Below, one piece after another: positions 54,199 to 64,000 of a stretch of DNA of 64,000 nt. Position 1 is the first letter of the stretch. The number at the start of each line of letters is the position of its first letter. The notes under the pieces were generated by a model. That model was not told the origin of the DNA. It worked only from the letters and a program-made list of their open reading frames with translations, and did not search any database. A program made the position numbers and the translations under genes. Source of the stretch: Owenia fusiformis (lineage: Eukaryota > Annelida > Polychaeta > Sabellida > Oweniidae); NCBI GenBank assembly GCA_903813345.2, contig CAIIXF020000010.1, positions 30,312,828-30,376,827 on the forward strand, written 5' to 3'.

Positions 54199-55266
54199 GT
54201 CGGTTTTAATCGCTCAAATAGCGTGTAAACTATCAGAATGTAAAGAATTCCAAAGAATTTGTGCAAAATTAATGTAGGTCAATTTCGATTTCCAAACGAG
54301 GTTTGTCAACTTCCTGTTTGAAGAGAGGTCAGTTTGAAATGCTCGTTTCTCTCTATTTACTGTTAATATTTAGTCATTAGAATTGTATTCGATATAATGT
54401 AACATAGTTCTACCATTAACCTTTAACTAAAGTACATAGATTTTATATGTAGTTACTCGTAAACAGACGAAATTGTAGGTTTCTTAGGCAAAATTAATTA
54501 GACTATGGTCTCTTCAGTTGTTTTATTTCAAACATGCACTTTCACTTTAGGCCTAGCCTGTACTTACTTCGGTCCAAAGCCTTCTCTATATTCCGGCTTT
54601 GAGGAGGAAGATTGAGCTGCCTTAGTATTATAAATATTGTAAATCATTGTGTCACACGCACAGTAAATATGGCATAATAATATGAAATATACCTTTACAT
54701 GTATGTATAGATTTGAAGAACATCAGCTCACATCCCCGTCTGAATCTATTGTTATATTTGATTTCTTTAAGCGAGAATAATTTCAAATGTTATTCACGTC
54801 CAGAACCGGAAGCCATTTTTAGCTACAGCGAAAAAATTTCACCATGTGTCAAACTCCGAAATGAAATTTTGAAATATCTAAATCCAGACAAGCAACGCTT
54901 CATCCTAAATATGATTAATATTCTTAAAAATATTTATAAAATTTATTAAAAATGAGTTCTAGGTGCGTGTTTTGGTCCAAATAATAATATGGCAATGTTA
55001 AATGAGCGAGGTGTGGCGTAACTGTAAAATTCTCAACTTGGTGGTGCACCATATTACTACAATACTTAAAGTTCACTGGTTTGTTTTATACTTAAAGAGT
55101 GTCAAGTTTAGGTTATATTTGCACCTTGAAAATCAAAATATAATTAATAACCTTAACAGGTTCAGTTAAGTACTTACCTTTGGTTTTGAAGTGCAAAATA
55201 CATTTACAGGCAAACTTGTATTTTCAAATACCTCTTTTATTTGAACACCTCTAAATGTGAACACTT
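54199..55266. promoter_or_regulatory. Region between divergent genes, FAM221A-like side
   Basis: On the minus strand CCGAAGTAAGTAC at 54562-54574 is a strong donor after a possible 5' untranslated exon, and GCTAAAAATGGCTTCCGG near 54815 is a well-placed but very short start (seven codons). Neither can be confirmed. No TATA box is clear. Confidence 0.3.
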
Positions 55267-55434
55267 TCAGGCCCGTAGCCAGGGGGGGTTCGGGGGGTTC
55301 GGGCGAACCCCCCCTGGCCAAAATTTCTTTCAAAATCATGCAGTTTTTCACCATTCTGACTACTTTTTGAGTGATTTTTGGCCATATTTTCCAAAGTGAA
55401 CCCCCCCCTTGGAAAATTCTGGCTACGGGCCTGA
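55267..55434. mobile_element. 168-bp MITE with GGCCCGTAGCCAG ends
   Basis: TCAGGCCCGTAGCCAG and CTGGCTACGGGCCTGA are exact inverted ends; CTT flanks both sides (55264-55266, 55435-55437). The interior has a G/C-tract pair (GGGGGGTTCGGGGGGTTCGG / CGAACCCCCC). It is inserted in the first unit of the 63-bp array. This is the best-defined member of a family with copies at 44216, 46478, 47747, 61840 and 62657. Confidence 0.85.
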
Positions 55435-56430
55435 CTTTCTGTCCTATTTTTATCTGCTATATAGGATTACCATGTAAAATTCCTTGAAATGTGAACACTT
55501 TCTATCCTATTTTTATCTGCTATAAAGGATTACCATGTAAAATTCCTTGAAATGTGAACACTTTCTATCCTATTTTTATCTGCCATATAGGATTACCATG
55601 TAAATTCCTTGAAATGAGAACACTTTCTGTCCTATTTTTATCTGTCATATAGGATTACCATGTAAAATTCATTGAAATGTGAACACTTTCTATCATATTT
55701 TTATCTGCTATAAAGGATTACCATGTAAAATTCCTTGAAATGTGAACACTTTCTATCCTATTTTTATCTGTCATATAGGATTACCATGTAAAATTCCTTG
55801 AAATGTGAACACTTTCTGTCCTATTTTTATCTGCTATAAAGGATTACCATGTAAAATTCCTTGAAATGTGAACACTTTCTATCCTATTTTTATCTGCAAT
55901 ATAGGATTACCATGTAAATTCCTTGAAATGTGAACACTTTCTGTCATATTTTTATCTGCTATAAAGGATTACCATGTAAAATTCCTTGAAATATGAACAC
56001 TTTCTGTCCTATTTTTATCTGTCATATAGGATTACCATGTAAAATTCCTTGAAATGTGAACACTTTCTGTCATATTTTTATCTGCTATAAAGGATTACCA
56101 TGTAAAATTCCTTGAAATGTGAACACTTTCTATCCTATTTTTATCTGCCATATAGGATTACCATGTAAATTCCTTGAAATGAGAACACTTTCTGTCCTAT
56201 TTTTATCTGTCATATAGGATTACCATGTAAAATTCCTTGAAATGTGAACACTTTCTGTCCTATTTTTATCTGTCATATAGGATTACCATATAAAATTCAT
56301 TGAAATGTGAACACTTTCTGTCCTATTTTTATCTGCTATATAGGATTACCATGTAAATTCATTGAAATGTGAACACTTTCTGTCCTATTTTTATCTGCCA
56401 TATAGGATTACCATGTAAAAATCCTTGACC
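55435..56430. repeat. 63-bp tandem array
   Basis: About 16 units of 62-63 bp: TGTGAACACTTTCTATCCTA, TTTTTATCTGCTATAAAGGA, TTACCATGTAAAATTCCTTG. Variants (TGTCATATAGG, CTATAAAGG, AGAACACT) recur in higher-order patterns. Placed between two divergent genes. No long frame stays open. Confidence 0.92.
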
Positions 56431-56587
56431 TTTGTAAATCAGTGTGATGAGAATTAAATAAATGAATCTGTTCGTGATGAGTAATGAAATATTTTTTAAT
56501 ATACATGTATTATAGAAAAATATTTCAAAATCAGAATTATAATTTAATAAATATTATGTTGAATTTACATTTCCTCAATTTCATTTT

Positions 56588-56756
56588 TATGTCACCACCA
56601 GAAGTCAAGTGATATATTGTTTTGGTCTCTGACTTTTTTGGCCGATGTTTGGTGGTTGGTGTTTGATGGTTGGTGTTTGGGATCTGTAACAGCATTCAGT
56701 GGTCAGCATCTGTAACAAATGGCAGGTAGTGACATTTTGCATTAATGCCTTGTTTA
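56588..56756 (-). repeat. 165-bp dispersed repeat copy (inverted)
   Basis: Inverse of the repeat at 52258 (ATGTCACCACCAGAAGTCAA, TGGTTGGTGTTTGATGGTTG, CAAATGGCAGGTAGTGACAT). Confidence 0.75.
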
Positions 56757-56989
56757 TTTTATTTAAAAGGACACAACTAAACATTATAAATCTAGAAAAA
56801 TGTCTATTGAAGAGATTGATTAAATGAAATATTAAGAAAGAGATAGTAATGAGATTAAAAGTTCTTTACTAATGAACTTTGATAATCAATCACTCACTCA
56901 AATGCCGAAACTACAAGTGTATATATAAAGTATAGTTAATCTTTGGAATTTGCATCCTCCCTTGACAAAAATTATCAATAATCATGCCT

Positions 56990-57140
56990 ATTCCACTCAA
57001 TTTCTCTCTAAAATTTGAATAAAGTATCTGATTTTCTTGCATTTCTATACAATTTTGAGTGTTTACTTCCTGTCTGTTTACTTTATTCCTTGCTAATTGC
57101 TCGCTTTTTACGCTGATTCAAATTTTAAAACATAAGGTGT
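56990..57140 (-). repeat. 135-bp dispersed repeat copy near the ABC gene start
   Basis: Inverse of the copy at 59372 (TTTCTCTCTAAAATTTGAAT, TTGCATTTCTATACAATTTT, TTTATTCCTTGCTAATTGCT). It ends about 80 bp before the ABC gene's ATG, so it may supply promoter or 5' UTR sequence. Confidence 0.7.
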
Positions 57141-57220
57141 GGTATTTTTTGTTAAAGGCTGTATGTTATATACAAAGTGTAAATTTTTTTTAAATACTTC
57201 TGCAATTAATTAGATACAAA

Positions 57221-57264
57221 ATGGGTGATCAAACAGTGGAACCACCATATGAGAACATACAGGT
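57221..57264 (+). CDS. ABC transporter exon 1
   Basis: ATG at 57221; the donor GTAAGT at 57265 is used rather than the GTGTAA two bases earlier, because only this phase reads into exon 2. Confidence 0.8.
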
Positions 57265-59312
57265 GTAAGTATCATCTACGGCTGAATGGCTAGTCACATT
57301 AGTCTCAAATGGATCCTAATTATGAGACGAAATAGAAGATTGATTCTTATGATTAACATGTTCATAATTCAGCCAAAGTGGCATCATATTTGTAATTTAT
57401 TCCTTACATGAGTATGGATTATGTCCTTTAGATAAGTATAAAACCTTTCTTTATTTTACAGGACCTTTCCAATGGCAGCCTCTGCAATCCCCAGCGCTCC
57501 AAATGAAGAAAGGGCTATCATAGTAAGAGGGTTAGATAAAGGATATGGCCGCGGGAAAAATCGTATTGATGTCCTGAGAAATTTAAATACAACTGTCAAT
57601 AAAGGAGCCATGTAAGCAAATTAATTATTATAGATGCAACATTTTCGTGGGGGGGGGAGAGGCTGGGAGGGGGTGACTGAACTTTTATTCATCTCTGGTG
57701 AATAGAAAAAGGGTACACTTTATGCAGCTAATAATTTATATGCACAAATAAATGGGAATACTTTGTGGCTTGGTATCATCATAAGTTGCACACATGATGA
57801 GGGCCATGCGGGGGGGGAGGTATGGGGGGGGGGGCATGTCGAACTGCAATGTCTATTTATAGAATAACATGTTGCCTGATCACACTTGTGCTCTGTATCA
57901 TTAAAAGAGAGCTTCATATACATTACTTCTGATCAATCAGATTAGATTGATCAAATTCAATTGTCTAATAAAAATTTTACTAGCAATAGTAGCAATATTA
58001 TTATGAGCCTTTTGGTTCAGTTACTTATATTTACCAAAAATTCATTAATAAATTGTTTTTTCAGTTATGGTCTTCTTGGACCAAGTGGATGCGGGAAAAC
58101 GACACTTCTGAGGTGCATTTTGGGAAGACTGAAAATTGATGGCGGTGAGGTTATCACACTTGGAAAACATCCCGGAAGCCGTGGTCATGGCGTACCAGGA
58201 AAAATGGTTGGCTATATGCCCCAGGTACACATTTCAAGAAAAAAATAATTAAAATGCAATTTTAATGAATTTTTTTTTTAAAGCAATGAATATTTGGTAA
58301 CACAAATGAAATAATCCTATTTTCTGAAACACGGAATGATATATAGAGATTATCCTATATGAGGTTCAGGATATTGGGATTATCCCGAGGCTAATATAAT
58401 ATATTTGCCCGAGGGCCGCAGGTCCCGAGGGAAAATATATTATATTGGCCAAGGGATAATCCCAATATCCTGAATCGACTATAGGATAATATGTTTATCC
58501 CATACCAATCTTGGTCATCTGCTTCACATTGTTCAATTATGAAAATATTTTAGAATTCATGTCCAGTTTTGTTTTCTTGGCCGTGGCGGATTTTCCTGTT
58601 CTCTCAAATATTCCCACATTTATTTTCTCGAATTTTTGATTGATTAAGTGGATGCTCCTTCCCTTTTTTAAACCATCAAACAGATCCCGATTGTCTGTGT
58701 TTTCTCTATTGTCGTTTACAGTCATTACGCGGACGTTACAAATTATGAACAAATATGCGAGCGGCGATTATGACGTAGCGGGCAGATATATTATATCTGC
58801 CCGCTCGGAGCGGGACGTAAAGCTATATCTGCCCGCTGATGAAAATATAAGATTTTACAAACCGGCTTTATGTACCTATAACACGTCCAAGTATGGGATA
58901 AAATCCTCTATTTCTCCAAAAAGAGAAATATAATTTTGATATAGGAATTTTTTTTTGATGTTTAAATTTATTTTCAAATTAGAGCTGATTTGGTGAGTCT
59001 TTTGAATGGAGTAAACAAGTTAGAATTACCTAGAAATGTTAAATGTCAGGATGTTACTTATAAATTACATGCATTTCATCCAAATATTAAAGAAAAATGG
59101 GAGATAAAAGCAGAGAGCAAACGGGATTGGATAAAACCAGATAGCATTCTCTTGCAGGAAACCGCACTATGGAACGAATTTACAATTGGCGAAACATTGA
59201 GTTACTTTGGTCGCTTATACGGAATGAAAAGAAGTGAAGTTGCCGCAAGAACTTCATTTCTTTTGGATTTTTTACATCTTCCCAGTCACAAAAGAGTTGT
59301 AAAGTCACTGAG
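57221..59312 (+). CDS. ABC half-transporter (ABCH/ABCG-like), N-terminal four exons
   Basis: Exons 57221-57264, 57462-57611, 58065-58224 and 59158-59312, all GT-AG and in phase, give about 169 residues starting MGDQTVEPPYENIQV. They form the first part of an ATP-binding domain: AIIVRGLDKGYGRGKN and VLRNLNTTVNKGAIYG lead to Walker A GPSGCGKTTLLRCILGRLKI, the Q-loop VGYMPQ, then ETALWNEFTIGETLSYFGRL and LLDFLHLPSHKRVVKSLR. The next exon should carry the LSGGQ signature and Walker B; it is not in the following 4.7 kb, so the gene leaves the window inside intron 4. NEFTI.ETL.YFGR is typical of the ABCH group of invertebrates (often named ABCG20/23-like), which pump lipids or xenobiotics across membranes. 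The substrate is unknown. Confidence 0.88.
57462..57611 (+). CDS. ABC transporter exon 2
   Basis: Acceptor TTTTACAG, donor GTAAGC. Encodes the lead-in strand of the ATP-binding domain up to NTTVNKGA. Confidence 0.88.
58065..58224 (+). CDS. ABC transporter exon 3 (Walker A)
   Basis: Acceptor TTTTTTCAG, donor GTACAC. Encodes YGLLGPSGCGKTTLLRCIL and KMVGYMPQ (Q-loop Gln is the last codon). Confidence 0.93.
58349..58490. repeat. Near-perfect hairpin, ~70-bp arms
   Basis: ATTATCCTATA..TTCAGGATATTGGGATTATC pairs with its inverse to the right; centre near 58420 (GAGGGCCGCAGGTCCCGAGG). In ABC intron 3. Confidence 0.85.
58492..58905. mobile_element. Inverted-repeat element in ABC intron 3
   Basis: TTTATCCCATACCAATCTTGG near 58492 pairs with CCAAGTATGGGATAAA near 58888. 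Inside, AGCGGGCAGATATATTATAT..CTGCCCGCT (58777-58805) is a perfect palindrome of 14-bp arms, and GCTATATCTGCCCGCTGATG follows as a third copy. Confidence 0.6.
59158..59312 (+). CDS. ABC transporter exon 4
   Basis: The acceptor CTCTTGCAG at 59149-59157 is chosen over the longer open frame beginning 58990, because ETALWNEFTI directly follows VGYMPQ in this family. Donor GTAGGT at 59313. Ends in SLR, just before the expected signature motif. Confidence 0.88.
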
Positions 59313-59371
59313 GTAGGTGGCGCTTTTGTTTACTGATTCATTTGCGACTAAATTTAATGGAAGTCATGTTT

Positions 59372-59512
59372 TAAAATGTAAAATAAAGTGAAAAAGAGTG
59401 GAATCAGCAAGAAATAAGTAAACAGGCATGTAGTTAACACTCTAAATTGTATAGAAATGCAAGAAAATCAGACACTTCATTCAAATTTTAGAGAGAAATG
59501 GAGTGAAACAGG
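59372..59512 (+). repeat. 135-bp dispersed repeat copy
   Basis: AAAATGCAAAATAAAGTGAAAAAG..GGAATCAGCAAG..CACTCTAAATTGTATAGAAA..CAAATTTTAGAGAGAAAT. Other plus copies are at 61033 and 61419, and a split one at 62588-62915; inverted copies are at 49928 and 56990. Confidence 0.75.
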
Positions 59513-61030
59513 CTTTGCTTGGAAAATTCACTCTCGAGTCTCTCAGTAATTTTATTTATTTTTATGGGTCAGTCTTTCTTATTTGCACTATGATTTATTT
59601 TGAATCTTCATGGTTGAGTTGAAACTCAGTTGAACGACCCTTGTAGTTTCACTTTATTTACTGAAAATCTGATTTCCATGAAACTTATTTGCAAATGCAG
59701 ATATCTGAACATGCATATACTGTATCAGTGTTTTCACTTGTATGTTACAGTATAATGGGAAGGTATATGTTCAAATCAATTGTGTTCAAAAGTCTTATAA
59801 AAAGTATTTGATAAAAGAGTTGGGTGTTCATTGGCAAGAAATGAGTTAACAAGAACTATAGGAGCAAGAGACTATTGTAATAGGGATTATTCAGGCTTTA
59901 ACAAAATTGATGTTTTTCCAATAAATAGATGTCGTTTGCAATGGAAAGATACTATACTGTATTTTTACTTATAAAACTTGGATTGTGGAGTTCATATTCC
60001 AGAAAAGATGTTACAAGATGCAAAGTTTTTGTGTAACCAAGAAGTGTTATATTATTTTTAGTGACCATGGTTACTGGTTAGCATTCAGTGTCTCTCTGTA
60101 ACAAATCATTACACTTTTATAACTTTTTGCATGGATGTGGTTTTCATACTCAGAAAAGATGTCACAACGTGCAGTCTATGTTACTAAGATGTCATGTATA
60201 TTCATATTTGTGACAGTTGTCATCATTCAGTGTCTCTGTAACGGATTGTTACGCTTTTATTACAATTTTCAATAACTTAAGAAATAATGTTCAGTTCTAA
60301 TTGATTTACTGTCAACACATATAAACATGGTTGGCTATGTCTGTTACCATAGCAACAAAGTGGACTTCAAGGGATTGAACATTTTTGTAACATTTTGGCG
60401 ACATAGCAATAGCATTTGAGGAGTAATGATCTGTATAACTGAATATGTTAAGGTTAAATTGACCTAAAACTCATACAATGAATGCCTATAGGTATGTTAC
60501 AAGTTTTCAGCATTCTGGCAGTTAACTTGTATGTTACCATGGCAATAAATATTTTAGTATTGTGACTTAAAGCAGTTCCTGTGACAACTTGGAAGACAGG
60601 GTCAGATTTACTGTAAACCCTGGTACAATGATAACCTACTCTAGGTATGTTTTAGACACTTTTGAGTTTAGTCAATATCGGTTACCATGACAACAAATTA
60701 AACGACTTACATTGAAATGTTTTCTCTCTCTAACAGTAGGCAACTTGTTGGTGACATTTCGTCATGTTATGCCTTTTAATAGATAGCTCTCTCTCAACTT
60801 AAGTGAACATCATTAGCACTGAGCAAATACCTACTTAAGTCCTTGTTTCATACAAAAACAGATATTTCAAATGTTTTCTTTAATCCTTAGTTGTCTTTTT
60901 GTGTGCATGTTTGATTATGATTAGACTAGAAAAATGAAAAAAAATAATTTGAGAAACAGGTCTGGAAACATTATTATGAATTACTAGTTCAATATGTTCC
61001 ACCCTTTGAGAATAATTCTTTGAAGGTCAT
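59513..61030 (+). other. ABC intron 4, with ~150-bp direct duplication
   Basis: Segments 59960-60110 and 60115-60260 share AGAAAAGATGT(T/C)ACAA, CAGTGTCTCTCTGTAACAAAT and TTACACTTTTAT in order. No exon is seen. Four motifs of the type GTTACCATNGCAAC lie at 60061-60074, 60343-60356, 60533-60546 and 60681-60694. Confidence 0.5.
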
Positions 61031-61032
61031 AT

Positions 61033-61170
61033 TTTAAAATGCAAAATACTGTAAAACGAGAGAAATCAGCAAGGAATAAAGTAAACAGGCATGAAGAAAA
61101 CACTCTAAATTGTATAGAAATGCAATAAAATCATGCAGTTCAATCAAATTCTAGCGAGAAAACATTGAAA
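61033..61170 (+). repeat. 135-bp dispersed repeat copy
   Basis: AAAATGCAAAATACTGTAAA, AAATCAGCAAGGAATAAAGT and CACTCTAAATTGTATAGAAA match 59372-59512. Confidence 0.75.
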
Positions 61171-61418
61171 AAAGGGATAACTTGAGAAAAGATTAAGAGA
61201 AGCGGATAAACCATTTATTAGAAGAGATCAGTGTAATCTTTAACAAATATCAAATACTTATATATCCCGGGTAGTCAATATTTGTCGAGATGTTTTTAAG
61301 GCATGGACCTTATTGATAAATGTTATGTCATAAAAGGCTTTAACGTGGGATATGTTCTTCTAAAGAACCGATCAGTTACCCTCAAGTCTCATCCATGAAA
61401 TTTCATCACGGCTGTGTT

Positions 61419-61556
61419 TTAAAATGCAAAATAGAGTAAAAAAGTGTGGAATTAACAAGGAATGAATAATTCAGACATGGAGGCAACACTCTAAATTGTA
61501 CAAAAATAGAAGAAAATCAGACACTTTATTCAAATTTTACAAAGAAATTGAACGGA
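61419..61556 (+). repeat. 135-bp dispersed repeat copy
   Basis: AAAATGCAAAATAGAGTAAA, GGAATTAACAAGGAATGAAT and CACTCTAAATTGTACAAAAA match the family. Confidence 0.75.
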
Positions 61557-61811
61557 ATAATCAAGAGCAGACGGATATATTTCAAATTTACGATTACATT
61601 GAATGTCTCTTGTTACCTAATCAGAAGATCATGTTCTTTTTTTCTGCGGTTGTTAAGCTTAATTTTTTCTCACATGACATAACTTAAAATGGCTTTGTGT
61701 CCTTTAGGTACAGGGTCACCTGATTGCTTTGTTGTAAGAAACGTCACGGTCTTATTCACTGCCTTTTCTCTAAATTGAAAAAAGCATTCATGTAGCGACC
61801 CTGTTTGGAAA

Positions 61812-61840
61812 GTTTAGATAGCTCAGTCAGTAGAGCGTAT
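61812..61840 (+). repeat. tRNA-like 5' half
   Basis: TTAGATAGCTCAGTCAGTAGAGC resembles a tRNA D-arm/A-box. The rest is missing; a MITE begins within a few bases (61840). A relic, not a gene. Confidence 0.4.
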
Positions 61841-61973
61841 TCCCGTAGCCAGCTTTTGTTCAAGGACGGAAGGGGGTAAGCTTTTAAAGATTCGAGAAGG
61901 GTCCAAAATATTTGGAAAAGTGCTCAAATTTTTGCCAGGGAACCCCCAAAATGCTCCTTGTTACGGCCCTGGA
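61840..61973. mobile_element. GTAGCCAG-type MITE copy
   Basis: Starts TCCCGTAGCCAGCTTTTGTT and ends TTACGGCCCTGGA, with G and C tracts inside. Family of 55267-55434. Confidence 0.6.
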
Positions 61974-62587
61974 GTATCTGCCTTTGGATCTTAGATCAGT
62001 TTGACCGTCAAACAACGTGTTGAATTATGTACACTTTCTTTCTGTATCTGGCTCATTGTACGCTCTGCATTGGTCATTTCCTTGATGCAACATCAAGTTA
62101 TTACATATTTGATTTTGTGGAATTGTGAGAATGGTAATATATTACAAAAATTTTATTACAAATCCTTATATATGATATGCATCTGCATCAATACAAATTG
62201 TCTCAAAATAGATGGGGCAAATGCATAGGAGAGCCAGGTACAAAATAGGAAACATACCTTTATTTTCTCATTTTCAATTTTAAAAATACTCCGTGTAAAC
62301 CTTTTCTATAAAGTGCTAACATTTATCTTCTTTCTTTATTTTTCCTCGCCTTCATGACAATTCGCAATTTTTTGCCTCACGAGAGGCCATCCAAAGGAAA
62401 TCTGGAGTCCACTATACAATTCACGGTTATTTGATTATCTTATATATTGCTATAACCCTAGGGCATATTACAATATTGATCACATCATTTTAGACTTAAG
62501 AAGCTCTTTATAATTAAAGGCTCATTGTTGATACCTCCCACCTTATGTCTTTTGTGTTAAAATGCAACTGGAAATTTCACCATGGTC

Positions 62588-62915
62588 AATGTTTTGAAAT
62601 ACAAAATAAGGTAAAAAAGTGTGGAATTAGCAAGGAATTATACAGGCCTGTAGTAACAGGCCTGTAGCCAGGATTTACTGGAGGGAATGGATTTACCAAG
62701 GGGGGAGCTTTTGCCTAGGGAGGGAGCTTTTTGACAGTTTTGGCAAAAAATCAAGCCAAAACTGCATAATTTTAAAATAATTTCTAGGGGGGGGGGGGAG
62801 AGTGGCTGCTCCCTCTGCTCCCACCCCCCTTGGCTACGTGCCTAAGTGAACACTCTCTATTGTATAACAATTTGAAAAAAATCAGATGTTTAATTCAAAT
62901 TTTTAGAGAGAAATC
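62588..62915 (+). repeat. 135-bp dispersed repeat, split by a MITE
   Basis: The left half (62588-62656, GGTAAAAAAGTGTGGAATTA) and right half (62843-62915, CACTCTCTATTGTATAACAA) belong to one copy, interrupted by 62657-62842. Confidence 0.75.
62657..62842. mobile_element. GTAGCCAG-type MITE inserted in the 135-bp repeat
   Basis: CAGGCCTGTAGCCAGGATTT and TTGGCTACGTGCC ends, flanked by TAA (62654-62656, 62843-62845). 186 bp with a G tract near 62787. Confidence 0.75.
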
Positions 62916-63213
62916 AGAAGAAAAAATCTTGAGAAGGCCGCTATCATGTGAAGTGCAACTAAGGCTATTTTCATCAATTATACCAGGGATTGAATAAGTG
63001 TTAAGGATGATCAGCTAGAAATTGAAAATATGACTACTTTTTTTGAAGATATGTACAATTTTACGTCTTATTTCATTTGCTGATTAGTCTCAAACAACTG
63101 ACTTATGTAGGTGCTTTGCTTCAAAATATCAAAAACACACATTAGTAACATACCTGACTACAATAAAGCAATTACTATTATATAAGAGTTTTTAGAAAAT
63201 TAATCAAGCTTAT

Positions 63214-63227
63214 GTTGCCATGGCAAC
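63214..63227. promoter_or_regulatory. Perfect RFX-type X-box palindrome
   Basis: GTTGCCATGGCAAC fits the RFX consensus GTNRCC(N0-3)RGYAAC exactly and is its own reverse complement. Located in ABC intron 4. Binding is inference. Confidence 0.4.
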
Positions 63228-63355
63228 CTTATGTCATCATATTGTATTGTTACCAAATTCTAATTCTAATTTGATATATAAAAACCTGTTACTGTCATGG
63301 AGATAAGGGATCACCAGTATATGTTGCTATGATGTAAAGTGTGCCTTCTTTCTTT

Positions 63356-63433
63356 AGCAGGGGTTTCACTGGAATTTCTCACAACAGGCTAAATAAATGA
63401 AAACAACAGCAACAACCTGTTGCCTGTTGCTAA
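63356..63433. repeat. Small hairpin element
   Basis: AGCAGGGGTTTCACTGG and CTAATGAAACCCCTGTTTG are inverted ends around a CAACAGCAACAACCTGTTG core. About 78 bp, MITE-like. Confidence 0.55.
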
Positions 63434-64000
63434 TGAAACCCCTGTTTGAGTCTATATCAGCAAAACTGGCTTTTTCACATATAGGTACACTGTTGAGAAA
63501 GCCTTTAAATGATGCAAACTAATGTTTTTGAATGATCGTCTAAATTCACTTAATGGGATCCAACTTAGATGTAAAAGAAAATTGCATCATGAAGATGCCG
63601 TAGAAAAAATAAATAAGCTGAAACTTGATTTATAAATTGTAATTATCCTTAGTGAAGAAGTAGTAATGTCCCATCACCCCAAAATAAAATTCCACGTTGT
63701 TTGTAATTCATATCCAAAAATAGAGAAATGCGTTTAGAATTGATAAGGAATAGCATGAACAGAAATTAGCCAATGTCAAGAATTATAAGATCTATGGGAA
63801 ATTTAAGCTTGAACATTTTTCTGTCTGTGGGTATCTGATGTTATTTCTGAAATTACAAGGTTGGTTTAAGAGATTGTTTTTAAAATGTCAATCTGATCAG
63901 ACTGATGTCTCATTGCGGCACATAGGCGGAAAACAACAAACTTTCAACCATTGAATTACATGTTGAATTCAGTTGACAAGGGTTGCAAAAATTTCAAATT
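63434..64000. other. ABC intron 4 to window end
   Basis: No exon encoding LSGGQ or Walker B is visible, so the gene continues beyond the window. Confidence 0.5.

Noticed and set aside
54713-54949. Plus-strand frame of 78 codons between the divergent genes
   Set aside because: Composition is AT-driven (Asn, Ile, Lys, Tyr), with no splice sites or family signal.
58990-59316. Plus-strand open frame of 108 codons as one exon
   Set aside because: Only its 3' half (from 59158, after a TTGCAG acceptor) matches the ABC family and joins exon 3 in phase. The first half is intron that happens to be open.

Overview
The window is nuclear DNA from an animal, most likely a marine invertebrate. The evidence is intron-containing genes with GT-AG junctions, an AT-rich background, many transposon remnants, and gene families typical of invertebrates: a single-exon Toll-like receptor, DEG/ENaC channels without introns in the part seen, and an ABC transporter of the invertebrate ABCH type. 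I cannot name the species or phylum from the sequence. All functional names come from reading translations and recalling families; no search was run.

Layout. 1-1.24 kb: the last two exons of a plus-strand gene of unknown identity. 2.8-6.0 kb: DEG/ENaC channel copy A (minus strand) with a 74-bp tandem array at its 3' end. 7.5-11.8 kb: a LINE reverse-transcriptase remnant, a TA-flanked inverted-repeat element and a 72-bp array. 12.2-14.6 kb: an intact Toll-like receptor (minus). 15.2-20 kb: hairpins, a 104-bp array and a mariner-type element with another inverted element nested in it. 20.2-31.4 kb: DEG/ENaC copy B (plus), head-to-head with copy A, carrying a 1.36-kb terminal-inverted-repeat insertion near its 5' end and a complete 4,986-bp LTR retrotransposon in its coding region, then a second, longer 74-bp array. 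31.4-32.8 kb: a multi-pass membrane protein gene with an apparent one-base frameshift. 34.3-39.8 kb: several TA-flanked inverted-repeat elements. 39.9-54.2 kb: a complete eight-exon FAM221A-like gene (minus). 57.2 kb to the window end: the first four coding exons of an ABC half-transporter (plus), divergent from FAM221A and running off the window.

The most striking theme is tandem amplification starting at gene edges. The 74-bp arrays beside both DEG/ENaC copies are repeats of the coding sequence for the end of the second membrane helix. Two introns of the FAM221A-like gene hold tandem arrays that begin at the 3' splice site and multiply the acceptor. Smaller arrays touch the Toll-like receptor 3' side and the C-terminus of the membrane protein. 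The second theme is mutual decay of a duplicated channel: copy A has a frameshift near its N-terminus and has lost two conserved cysteines, while copy B keeps those cysteines but is split by a retrotransposon with matching LTRs and an exact 4-bp target duplication.
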